Source: Ariolimax columbianus (lineage: Eukaryota > Mollusca > Gastropoda > Stylommatophora > Arionidae). Taken from it: a DNA stretch of 64,000 nucleotides. How positions within the stretch are numbered: the first letter of the stretch is position 1; every line of letters begins with the position of its first letter. The stretch is from NCBI GenBank assembly GCA_036924085.1, contig JAVGWX010000011.1, positions 23,625,239-23,689,238 on the forward strand, given 5' to 3'. Under the pieces are notes generated by a model. That model saw nothing but the letters and a program-made list of their open reading frames with translations. It was not told the origin of the DNA and did not search any database. Positions 52,587 through 61,764 of the stretch are shown one piece after another. Made by a program: the position numbers and the translations under genes.

Positions 52587-53280
52587 GAGGAAAACAGGAT
52601 GAAACGTACACCCTATACAAGACCAGGAAAATAAAGCAGAATTTGGCAACAAATTTGATAACTGATAACGTGCTACAAGAGCTATATGAGGTGAGCATTT
52701 ATAATGTGTGAGAACAGGCTCAATAGATGTGAAATAAGACATGGGAAGAAACTGTAGGATTCAAGAGAACCCAACACAAGAAAAAAACCATGCCAGAGAC
52801 ATTACATAACATAGAAGAAAGGAAAAAGAAGGAACAATATTCAGCAATTATCGAACACGAATAACCAAAGGAGGCAAAGACCGCCGTCCATCGTAGACGA
52901 TGATGGCATAATTTATTTTGCTAGCGCTATTTTTAGAAAGGATTAACTGCGCAAATTTGTATCCTCACTCACTCGTCTTGTGCCGTACGACCCTAGTGGC
53001 AAGTCAAGGACAAGAGGACTAGGGAGCGACTACGAGATGCAGGAGAACCAAAGGAAAAACACAGATAAAGTATACTGTTAGACACAGAGGTCAAGGCAAA
53101 TACAAATAAAAGGAAACATATTGACAAGCTGACACAGCAGGCAGAAAAGGCTGCAGAGAGATGAAATGTGAAATAGCTCTACTCATTAACAAAGAAAATA
53201 GCAAATATGTATATACAGACAGATAAACCAATCAAAGATAGAGACGACAAGATATTGACAAGATCGACGGAGCAACAAAA
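52587..53280. other. LINE-F linker, poorly conserved
   Basis: Residues such as KAEFGNKFDN-like and LQELYE remain near 52620-52690 in a broken frame. The rest, up to the RT fingers, is degraded LINE-F or unassigned. Confidence 0.45.
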
Positions 53281-53551
53281 ACGATGGGTTGAGTATTTCA
53301 AAAAAAAGTTTAAATAGACCTCTATCACAAGAAACACCAAACATCCTACCAGCAGAGGATACCCTAAACTTGGACTGCAACCCACCAAGTAAGATAGAAA
53401 TCCAAAGAGCCATATCCAAACTCAAGAAAAGGAAAGCGGCTGGGTCAGATGGAATAGCAGCAGAAGCCATAATGGCTGACATAGATAAGGCCACTGATAC
53501 ATCACAAAGATTATTCAAGAAGATATGGGAAGATGGGAGAGTGCCCACATA

Positions 53552-54282
53552 ATAAAAATAATAATAATAATAATAATATACGTGGCGTTTAATGTCATAA
53601 TTGGACATATGTGGGCTTGTCTTTTCGCAAAGTGCGTTTTTTTTCTATGCTTCTGAGGTCCGGGTCTCTTCGGCAATGAAGGCGCGTCTGATGGTGGTTT
53701 TACGCCATGCCTTGCGGTCCTGTCCGAGGAATTCCCATGCGTTTTTGCGTCTATACTGAAGCGTGTCAGAGATACTTTAAGTCTTAAACGCTTCTTTTGG
53801 CCACCGACTTAACGCAGGCCATCTTTCAGCTCACCATACATTAGTTGTTTTGGGATGCGGTTGTCTGGCATGCGCATGACGTGGCCGGTCCACCTGATCT
53901 GGGTCTTCTGTAAAAGTGTGTGGATGCTCGGCATTTTTGCCTTCATGAGGATATCGGTGTCTGGTACCCTCTCCTGCCACTTCATTTTGAACAATCTACG
54001 GAGGCACCTTGTATAGAAGTGGTTTATTTTTTTAGCATGCCTACTGTGCACAGCTCACGTCCCACTGGCATACAGAAGGGTAGGGATCGCTACAGCTTGG
54101 TAGAGTTTGATATCAAGCCTAAGACTCCTCCGATCCCAGACACTGTTGCGCAGCCTCCCACAGGCAGAACTGGCCTTGGAGATTCGATTAATGACATCAC
54201 TATCAATAGTAGTTTCCCTGGAAAGAGTTCTTCCAAGGTACGTGAAGCTGTCTACTGATTGGAGGCGCTCTAGAAGAAGAAC
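53552..54282 (-). mobile_element. LINE-G inserted in LINE-F RT
   Basis: Minus strand from 54282: DSFTYLGRTLSRETTIDS, VINRISKASSACGRLRNSV, IKLYQAVAIPTLLYAS, SRHAKKINHFYTRCLRRLFK, MPSIHTLLQKTQIRWTGHVM, RIPKQLMYGELKDGLR, then EFLGQDRKAWRKTTIRRAF. The 3' end reads (TAT)n/(ATT)n at 53553-53580. It splits LINE-F between GRVPT and HMIKL. Mostly open frame except near 54045 and 53810. Confidence 0.88.
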
Positions 54283-54829
54283 ATATGATTAAACTGCATG
54301 AGACGAGAGACCTTGCAGATTGCCGAAATTATAGTGGGGAGTTACATTGCTGTCAGTGTCAGTCAGGATATTCAACAGAATCATCTTGAGCAGATCAAAA
54401 GCGTAATTAGACAAAAAGACAAAAAGCTCAGAGAGGAACAGACAAAATGTCGCTAGGGAAGATCATGCGCAGATAAAATAGTTACTTTACTCATCATAGT
54501 GGAAGATAGGTTTGAATGGAAATCATCACTATACGCTAATTGTATAGACTATGAAAAGGTATTTGACAGTGTAGATCGAAATATTATATGAGAACTGTTA
54601 GAGACACTACGGGATACTAAAGAAGTACACAACCCTCATCCAGGTTATGTAACTAAGATACAGTTAGTAGAGTGGTACATATAGGAGCACTAACTGACAG
54701 CGTCGGGTAGCAAGCAGGGGAGAGACAAGGACGCCTGCTTTCACCTTTCCTGTTCTTATTGCCTATAAATTGAATAATGAAGACATAAATCGAAGAAAAA
54801 CTGGAATTCGGGGGACTCTATTGTCACAA

Positions 54830-55640
54830 TTGGAAAAAAAACATGAAAAAAAACTTGTAAAAGTTTATTAAGGTTGAGTTTAATCAAAATTTAAAAATGG
54901 GTATGGTCAGATACCGCACCGAGACGAGAACAAAAACAAAACCTACGTTACGACCAATAGGCCTTCATCAGGGACAACAATACTGAACTAACAAATCAAC
55001 ATATAAGAAAAAATGGTCAACTCATCTGTTTCTGATAGTGGATCCAGTCTGTCTAAGCGACCGGTTGGGCCAGAGGCTTGATTGAAACTGAATCGGAGCG
55101 GTCAAACACAAAGTGGGGGAATGTTCCGGATAAGCCAATGGTGGCCAAATAGTGGTCCAGATGGGAGAACAAAGAGAAGGCAATATAAGCCGGGAGGGGG
55201 TGAGATTGATATAGAAGGGGGGGGGGGGGGAGAAGAACTGATAGAAGAATGGGGGGGGGGGCAAGGAAGACAAATAGATGGGGGCCAGTGTGAGGGTTTA
55301 AGAAAAAGTATGGAAGATATTAATGCCATGTAGTTGGAGACAGCCCATACTAGAGATAAGTCTATTCTCAAGGGCGAATCGATGACGATCGTCAGAGAAG
55401 CACGAAACCAGACCCGTGACACTAACGTCAGTCTTACCCCGGTGCTCAGGACCATTGAAGTGGCTGGCAATTGGGGAACCAGTGCGGTTGCGGATGTCGT
55501 TGAGGTGTTGGCAGAGACGCTCCCGCAGTTCCATACCAGTTTCCCCAATGTATGTCATACCACACTGGCGGCAGATAATATCTGGACTACGCAGATAGTC
55601 TGGTACTTTGTCACAAAATCATAGCCAAATGTAATGAGGA
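54830..55640 (-). mobile_element. Penelope-like element, GIY-YIG domain
   Basis: The minus strand encodes CRQCGMTYIGETGMELRERL, CQHLNDIRNRTGSPIASHF, GPEHRGKTDVSVTGL, ENRLISSMGCLQLHGIN, a GIY-YIG nuclease domain (YIGETG..LR.R...H..DI.N ... V..HF) as found at the C-terminus of Penelope-like retroelements. Stop after HTF. No RT is present. The 3' side contains Pro-rich G/C runs and GATGAAGGCCTATTGGTCG. It interrupts LINE-F downstream of the RT palm. Confidence 0.85.
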
Positions 55641-55698
55641 ACTTGATTGACTGAAAGAACAATCAGCCAATTTGGCACTGAATATTAGTATGAAGAAG

Positions 55699-55874
55699 AT
55701 CAAGCTTAGCACTACCAACAAAGGACCAATCATGATGGAGGGAGAGCCAGTTGGGAGATCAAGCTTAGCACTACCAACAAAGGACCAATCGTGAGGGAGG
55801 GAGATCCAGTTTGGAGATCAAGCTTAGCCCTACCAACAAAGGACCAATCATGATGGAGGGAGAGCCAATTGGAA
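55699..55874. repeat. 59-bp triplicate in LINE-F
   Basis: GATCAAGCTTAGCACTACCA, ACAAAGGACCAATCATGATG, GAGGGAGAGCCAGTTGG is present three times at 59-bp spacing. It encodes KLSTTNKGPIMMEGEPV, the LINE segment after the RT domain. A 59-bp step shifts frame each time. Confidence 0.93.
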
Positions 55875-56215
55875 GAAGTGGATACTGTTAGCAGCACAAT
55901 TAGTACATCAGGAGGTACAGATGCATATGCACGAATAGAAATAGTGAATGGACCAGAAAAGGAAAGGCAAGAATGGGCATTCTGACTCGAAACACTAAAT
56001 GGAGATCCAGAGAAATCAAAATTCACACCAAAGTTAGAACATGCAACCCCAATGTCAGGTCTACTGTATGAGCGGAAACATAAAGAACAACAAATGTCGC
56101 GCATCGAAGACTCCAGTCCTCGTCAACAGATGTCTTCGAAATATAATGAGCATAAAGTGACAGAACAAGGTGTGGAATGAAGACCTATTGTAAAAAAGCA
56201 ATCAGCAGATACTGG

Positions 56216-56936
56216 AACTACATATTTGGTCAGGTGAGGTTAGGTCATCCCGTAACCGGTGAGGTCGTTGGGACACACATGAAGACATTCTCACAACGCC
56301 ACGCCACCCCTCTCTGTCAGAAGCCGCTGCCTGTGACTCTTCTGGTCGGAGACTGGTCCATTCTTTTATGTTGTCTTCCCATCTCTTTTTGGGCCAGCCT
56401 CTTCGTCGTCTGCCATGCACCTTCCCGTGGAGGATTGTGTTTGCAAGACCATTTGATCTCGATATGTGACCGTACCAAGTGAGTTTCCTTCTTTTGACAG
56501 TTGCCAAGAGATCTTCGAAAGGCCCTATTGCCGTCGTAATTCTATTTCGGATTTCCTCGTTTGTAACTCGATCTTTGTACGTGACGTTTAAAAGTCTTCG
56601 GAAACATCTCGTCTCCAAGGCCTGTATCCTTCGTTGAAGGTCAGCTGTAACTGTCCATGTCTCACACGCATAGAGAAATATTGACATATTTGAGGACACC
56701 GCAATAGGACACGGCAATAGATGAAGCAGCAATCCACAGACTGCAAATTTTCGACATTAAACGAGGTTCGAGCGGAGTGGGGCGCATGAGAGCACGGCGC
56801 AGGATCGTGTACAACCAGCGAGCTACAGGGACCATCAGCATCCATACCTTACGCCATTTGATGAGAGAGACTAAGCACCTATGGGTATGCCCGGAGTGCA
56901 GTGACGTCGATTCTTAGAAACAGAAACTACATATTT
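56216..56936 (-). mobile_element. LINE-B insertion with 12-bp TSD, composite
   Basis: The insert 56228-56924 (697 bp) is flanked by AACTACATATTT at 56216-56227 and 56925-56936. Minus strand 56695-56228 is LINE-B: IFLYACETWTVTADLQRRIQ, CFRRLLNVTYKDRVTNEEI, KLTWYGHISRSNGLANTILH, GWPKKRWEDNIKEW, SDREGWRGVVRMSS. This frame is open throughout. 56700-56924 is a LINE-E C-terminus on the opposite (+) strand (VYNQRATGTISIHTLRHLM). Both lie within one TSD. Confidence 0.92.
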
Positions 56937-57205
56937 AGCTAAGAAAATTGGGCTGGATTGGACACACACTACGGAAGAACCGTCCAAGATAGCCAGACAG
57001 GGTCTTAAATGAAATCCACACGGGAAGAAAAATATTGGTATACGCAAAAATACAGGAATAAAAGAATGGGAGAGGAACTAAAATTAAATAATTTCACATG
57101 GAGAGAGGCAGAAAGAGCAGCATATGACAGTGCTTGCTGGGAAGATGATGTATATGACCTCTGTATCAAGAGAAGTGACAAGCTTTGATTGATTGAGACT
57201 GCCTA

Positions 57206-57815
57206 AGGGAATCTTTGCACAAACCAGGTTAAGACTCCCTGGTCGAACAGACGGTTAGTTAGCTTTTAACACCGGAGAGTGATGTGTTTTAAGTAAAATT
57301 CCGCATCAAACCGTTTCTGTGCAGGCCAACAGGTGAGGTTGTTATAGTAACTGCTCTAATGACCGATTCATCCTGCATATTGTACTGTAGATTCAGAGGG
57401 CTCTCGTTTGGAAGAGCCAATGATAACAAACGTTTCTATCATTGCTAGGTGTACTTCTATCATGGAATATGACAGGTGAATTATTTGGATCAGGATTTAC
57501 GGACTATTGTCTCGACAGTCGACACGCTGTGTGCTGTGATAAACCTATATTTCTGAAATATAATATCCTGGTTAATTTAAATTTAATAGCGCTCAAATAA
57601 TAGATGTTTTATTGATGCAGTAGTTTATAAAGAGGGCATTTGTGTTAAACTATATGTTTAGGAAACAGATAAATACATGTGTTCGTCTATTTGTTTGTTG
57701 GCAGTATAACTGAGAACAGCGAAGCTCAAAGGTAAGAGGAGTAACAGAATGTTAACAATGCGTTATTTATTGTTTACATTTTTGAGAGGAGTGAGAATCG
57801 CCAAAATTGTTCTTT
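57206..57815. other. No gene seen
   Basis: Single-copy-looking intronic DNA. No open frame with motifs. Confidence 0.5.
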
Positions 57816-58030
57816 TGTTCTTGTTTTGAACAAACACCAGAACATTTCCTGCAGGACTGCTCCACTTATACAGACCAAAGAAAGGACGCCTGGACGGGGG
57901 AGCGACCATGTTCGAAAAGCTGTGGGGGACGTGCGAAGATATGAAAGGCATAGTCTCCTTCATGAACCTCGCCTGGGTAGAAACATAGCATCAGTTGATA
58001 GAAGGAGAAGAGAAGAACTTATAAAAAATT
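57816..58030 (+). pseudogene. LINE-A2 C-terminus
   Basis: ACACCAGAACATTTCCTGCA GGACTGCTCC (TPEHFLQDCS), CTTATACAGACCAAAGAAAG (TYTDQRK), then GAACCTCGCC and a GAAGGAGAAGAGAAGAA tail. Matches 7225-7109 and 49890-49770 on the minus strand. Confidence 0.78.
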
Positions 58031-58345
58031 CATGGGCGATGATATGTGACACAGTTTAACATCGCTGATAATGACCTTTCTATTAAATGGATTCTGCTTC
58101 AGAAAGATGATGATGATGTTCGTCCATCACAAGTGATGAAGACCACTCTCTTTGTCCAGCCGTGTGGACAGTCTTCTCTCTTGCTGTTTCCGCTGAAATG
58201 GGTGACTTACGCGGTGATTTGGATTAAAGTGAGGAAGGACCTGCGCCTTTTGTCAACCTCACTCTCTGGTCCTCAGCTACCTTTGTCCAGTGGCAAGATA
58301 TTTATTGAGACAACTGGAGATAGCATAGGATGCAGATTTTTCCTC
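58031..58345 (+). repeat. Unassigned, then dispersed repeat H, copy 2
   Basis: 58185-58345 shares TTAAAGTGAGGAAG, CTCACTCTCTGGTCC, CCAGTGGCAAGA and AGGATGCA with 31970-32105. Confidence 0.6.
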
Positions 58346-58739
58346 AGGGTTTACTCCCGAAGTCTTTCCTGTAAACAGGTATCCGGCAAGGCAGCTGAGG
58401 GGAGATGGCATCTAACGTTGTGTGTCGTGCCTTTTCCATAACCACAAGAGGTTGTATGGACATCACTCAGCTTGTAACTGAGTCTGGCATCTCTTCCCGG
58501 CTCTGTTCAGTTCATTATAGTAGTGTCTCAATTTCGCTCATGCCAATTTCGTGAAGTTCAGCCGACATACAGTACAGAGGAGAGCGTAGAACAGGTGTGT
58601 AAATCGCGTGCAATCTTGGTTTCCAATCCCAATATAATGGATTGCAAATCACTTAGTGTCCAGTTTGACTGGGCATGCAGGGGATTTGTCTCGGTTTGAC
58701 CCCTTTTCTGCGTACAGAAATGATTTGCAAAATTGTTGC
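58346..58739. other. No gene seen
   Basis: Unassigned. Confidence 0.4.
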
Positions 58740-58797
58740 ACTGCAAAACTATCTGTCTGTCTGTCTGTCTATCTGTCTGTCTGCCTGCCTGCCTGCC

Positions 58798-58869
<72 letters not shown>

Positions 58870-59205
58870 CGTCCGTCCGTCCGTCCGTCCGTCCGTCCGT
58901 CCGTCCGTCCGTCCGTCCGTCCGTCCGTCCGTCCGTCCGTCCGTCCGTCGTCTCTATGTTTGTCTGTCTGTCTGTCTCTATGTCTGTCTGTCTGTCTCTA
59001 TGTCTGTCTGTCTGTCTCTATGTCTGTCTGTCTGTCTCTATGTCTGTCTGTCTGTCTGCCTGTCTCTATGTTTGTCTGTCTCTATGGTTGTCTGTCTCTG
59101 TCTCTCTGTCTGTTTGTCCGTCCGTCTGCCCGCCCGTCCACCCGTCCGCCCGCCCGTGCACCCGTTCACCCGCCCCGCATCACCCCGTCCCGCCCCGCCC
59201 GGCCG
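58740..59205. repeat. (CTGT)n / (CCGT)n microsatellite
   Basis: CTGT/CTGC repeats at 58749-58863, switching sharply to (CCGT)n at 58863-58949, then CTGTCTGTCTCTATGT units, then CCGCCCG-rich. Cys/Leu/Ser and Arg/Pro/Ser frames of up to 211 codons are artefacts. Confidence 0.96.
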
Positions 59206-59519
59206 TCCGTTTGTTAATCTTCAGTCCACTTCTGTCGTTAAACGTCGTGGGGAGGTGCGACCTCCTTTGTTTCATATTTTTTGGCAGGTGAAAATCCACT
59301 GGTGACTTGCCAGGTCAATCCCAGCATCTGTTAGCCCCTGGTTTATACGATCGCTTATTTCTTGTTGTTGAGACTGTAGGAGATGGAAGGTGAAATTAGA
59401 GCAAGGTAGACCCGCAGCCTGTCAGGAGTCACATAAGCCGCTCCACTAACCACATAACCAAGACGTGTTGTTATGGCCACACAGTCCCCTTTTTGCGACA
59501 TATTCTCTGTGGGGCGAGA
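59206..59519. other. No gene seen
   Basis: Unassigned. Confidence 0.4.
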
Positions 59520-59610
59520 ATCCCTAGAATAATTTGAGTAGATGTTCAACTTGAATGTTACCCGAGCAGCGGCCGATAGGCCTACTTTTTTCGATTTCCA
59601 ACTGCTAAGG
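59520..59610 (-). mobile_element. SINE-3 middle fragment, inverted
   Basis: AATAATTTGAGTAGATGTTC, ACCCGAGCAGCGGCCGATAG, TTTCGATTTCCAACTGC is the reverse complement of 59815-59905 in the adjacent + copy. Confidence 0.78.
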
Positions 59611-59654
59611 TATTTTTAACGTTCTTGGTTATTGATTATTGCTGCAATCGATCA

Positions 59655-60030
59655 GTCACTCAGAGAGCAATGGAACGGCGTGCCGTAGGTCGCGGGTTCG
59701 AATCATGGTAGAGACCGGGATTTGTTTCACGTAGATTTTCTGGTAAAAATTCCCTTTATCTATGGAAAGTGAGATCGGATACCCGTGTCAGTGTCGAGCA
59801 CATCAAAAAATCCATGGCAGTTAGAAATCTAAAAGGGATTAACGGCCGCTGCCCGAACAATATTCAAAAACAAAATTCAAGTTTGAAAATCTACTCAAAT
59901 TATTTGTACACACTTCTAGTAAGCCGAAGGAATGTTCAAATACCTACTACTGATAGCCTATAGCCTTTTGCTAACTTGCAACAGACATTGACGTGCCTGT
60001 TTGAATACCAGGATTCCAAGTATTTCAACT
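59655..60030 (+). mobile_element. SINE-3, compact full copy
   Basis: tRNA-like head 59660-59720 (AGTCACTCAGAGAGCAATGG, GCGGGTTCGAATCATGG as B box), CACGTAGATTTTCTGGTAAA, AGTGAGATCGGATACCCGTG, GGCAGTTAGAAATC, AACGGCCGCTGCCCG, AAAATCTACTCAAATTATTT, CTAGTAAGCCGAAGGAATG, CTGTTTGAATACCAGGATTC. About 375 bp without arrays: the reference for reading 22075-24045. Confidence 0.85.
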
Positions 60031-60109
60031 GATGTGCGATCCCTTGTAGTTCGACCTCTACAATTTTACTGCTAAAAGTATGTGTTCATGTGCTGGGAAT
60101 TTCTTCTTT

Positions 60110-60440
60110 TTTCACTTACATAGCTAGGCCTTGCCTTCTCGACCCATGTGGTTGACTATGGACCAACGTAGCTGACTGGGGGACCCGTATGCCTAATTTT
60201 TTAGGGTGACATTCTCCTTTATGGCATGTCTCCTTTATGATGAGGATGTCGAAGTCACATTCCAATTTTGAGAGAATTTCCTCACGCTGATTAGCGCTGC
60301 GACAATCATATTCCAATTTTGAGAGAATTGACTCACGCTGACTTCCGCTGCGACAATTCTTTTAGCCCATTCGCACGTTTTTAAAGCCAAATTTGTCTGA
60401 TTTCCTCCTGCCTTTCCACCTCTCATATTTTCTCTCGCTC
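60110..60440 (-). pseudogene. LINE endonuclease N-terminus
   Basis: The minus strand reads NCRS-like starts then EYDCRSANQREEILSKLECD, FDILIIKETCHKGE, PQSATLV. This resembles the opening of the apurinic-type endonuclease (WNCR.......L..L....DIL.IQET). Here the Gln of QET is Lys. A 51-bp duplication repeats the NCRS..QRE.ILSKLE segment in frame (period from 60259 to 60310). There is no downstream domain, so it is 3' truncated. Confidence 0.7.
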
Positions 60441-60580
60441 TACTTTCTTCTCTACTCTCTCTCTCTCTCTCTCTCTCTCGTCTTGTCTGCCCTTTGTAAT
60501 TGATCCCTTGACAACTGCCATGTGCACATGGACTGCCTTTTCATGCATAATGTACGTAAAACACCAACTGCTGTGCATCG
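60441..60580. repeat. (CT)n microsatellite and spacer
   Basis: CT run at 60457-60479; otherwise unassigned. Confidence 0.8.
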
Positions 60581-60800
60581 TGACGTTACGTGGGGCGCTG
60601 TGGTCAAGACGTAAGACACTCGCCTCTCGAATCGCTGAACGGAAAGGGTAGGCGATCGAATCACGCAAGTCGCAGTTGACCCATGTTCTTAATGGAGGTA
60701 AGACCAGAGTGTCTGCATACTGAGTTACCTCCAGTCGTCTCGATTGGTCGTCTTGCCAATTGTTCAAGGTAGATCCGGACGAAAGAATGTGGTTTATGAA
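60581..60800 (+). mobile_element. tRNA-headed SINE-like element
   Basis: GTGGGGCGCTGTGGTCAAGA (A-box-like), CACTCGCCTCTCGAATCGC, GGCGATCGAATCACGC (B-box-like). Then CCTCCAGTCGTCTCGATTGG and TTGCCAATTGTTCAAGG. No other full copy is in the window. The long spacing would suit a Leu/Ser-type tRNA ancestor (inference). Confidence 0.5.
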
Positions 60801-60825
60801 CAAGCAAGTTTCTTCATCACTATAA

Positions 60826-61088
60826 ATATATGTATAGTTAGGAATATATACCAATAAATATAAGTATAATTAGGAATATATACTAATAAATATATGTATA
60901 GTTAGGAATAGATACCAATAAACATATGTACAATTAGGAATAGATACCAATAAATATATGTACAATTAGGAATATATACCAATAAATATATGTATAATTA
61001 GGAATATATACCAATAAATATAAGTATAATTAGGAATATATACCAATAGGTATATGTATAGTTAGGAATAGATACCAATAAATATTTT
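60826..61088. repeat. 32-bp tandem array, about 8 copies
   Basis: The unit AAATATATGTATAGTTAGGA plus ATATATACCAAT has small variants (ATAAGTATAATT, GATACC). It abuts a CR1-like 3' end. Confidence 0.94.
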
Positions 61089-61290
61089 TTTTAGGCAGAG
61101 AGCAGTGAAAGCTTGAAATGCATTGCCACGGGAAAAAAGTGGAGGCAGGTTAAATTAATGCTTTCAAAAATAGATTGTATGCGCATAGGTATATCTAGAT
61201 CAAGTGAATGTAAAAGAAACTGGTTGTATTCAGCCTCTGCAGAGTCTTTTAAACCAGTATAAAGACGTTAAGTTATAATCCAAATACAGT
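61089..61290 (+). pseudogene. CR1-like LINE 3' end
   Basis: GAAATGCATTGCCACGGGAA (WNALPRE-like), GTGGAGGCAGGTTAAATTAA, then UTR GTAAAAGAAACTGGTTGTAT, GCAGAGTCTTTTAAACCAGT, AAAGACGTTAAGTTA. Third member of the set at 28985 and 35590. Confidence 0.83.
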
Positions 61291-61469
61291 GCAAGTTACA
61301 CCATCAAGACAAAAGAAACCATGATATCGCATCATCGTTTGTGGTGGACAACAAACTTACGAAGTGACATATGTATCCCCAGTTACGATGGTACATATAC
61401 CAGACAGTAGCAAAAAACATATTATCCCCTCAATTGTCCAACTTTCATCTGATATTTTGCTTCACATAG
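61291..61469. other. Intron end before exon 2
   Basis: Unassigned; ends in a pyrimidine-containing acceptor (TTTTGCTTCACATAG). Confidence 0.55.
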
Positions 61470-61674
61470 ATCACTTGTGGAGATGACGAGCATGTGAAAT
61501 CTTTGCTTTCCTACGCCATGCTGGATCCGCGCATACTTAGTTACCTCGTGATTGTAACTTCATCAAAGGCAGCCATGAAAATGGAGGCTGGACTCTCTCG
61601 TCGGTCCAGGTCCTGTGAGAACCTACTTGAGACGACACATGATGATAATGAAGACATGGAGGTTAACGCCTCAG
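61470..61674 (+). CDS. Host-gene internal exon 2 of 2
   Basis: A 205-bp exon: acceptor TTTTGCTTCACATAG, donor TCAG|GTGAGT. It starts in phase 0, matching the phase-0 end of 44851-45249, and ends in phase 1. The product reads ITCGDDEHVKSLLSYAML, DPRILSYLVIVTSSKAAMKM, EAGLSRRSRSCENLLETT, DDNEDMEVNAS: a hydrophobic patch, a basic SRRSRS stretch, then an acidic end. No domain recognised. It has no similarity to repeats here. Confidence rests on the splice sites, the open frame and the phase match. Confidence 0.65.
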
Positions 61675-61764
61675 GTGAGTTGGTTAAGTTTTTGATGTGT
61701 GTTCTAAATCGTGTAGAAATTGCATTGAGATTTGTTTAACATTATTAATAGTCTTTGTAAAATC
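61675..61764. other. Intron start
   Basis: Follows the GTGAGT donor; nothing else seen. Confidence 0.5.

Larger units (their letters stand above)
51085..57205 (+). pseudogene. LINE-F, near-complete but shattered
   Basis: Pieces in correct order. Endonuclease start 51232-51640 (GLCETRCAQSG, YSENEGTDAQHTEELTLL, IIQCYVPTKE, ADFNSKVGTD). Endonuclease end 52150-52395 (CALHKMIIGGNMFPYKN, SSDHVTENQI, FRRSLQNVRVKRG). RT fingers 53290-53551 (RAISKLKKRKAAGSDGIAA, IWEDGRVPT), then 54283-54460 (HMIKLHETRDLADCRNYSG). RT palm 54535-54770 (CIDYEKVFDSVDRNI). Post-RT 55640-56227 and 56925-57205 (GEPV, ISTSGGTDA, LDTHY), ending TTTGATTGATTG. The FADD box is missing. Foreign inserts: 51645-52145, 52421-52586, 53552-54282, 54830-55640, 56228-56924. 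Many stops. Originally RNA-mediated mobile DNA; now dead. Confidence 0.88.

Noticed and set aside
58656..59305. Cys/Leu/Val and Arg/Pro/Ser frames of up to 211 codons
   Set aside because: Microsatellite (CTGT)n and (CCGT)n.
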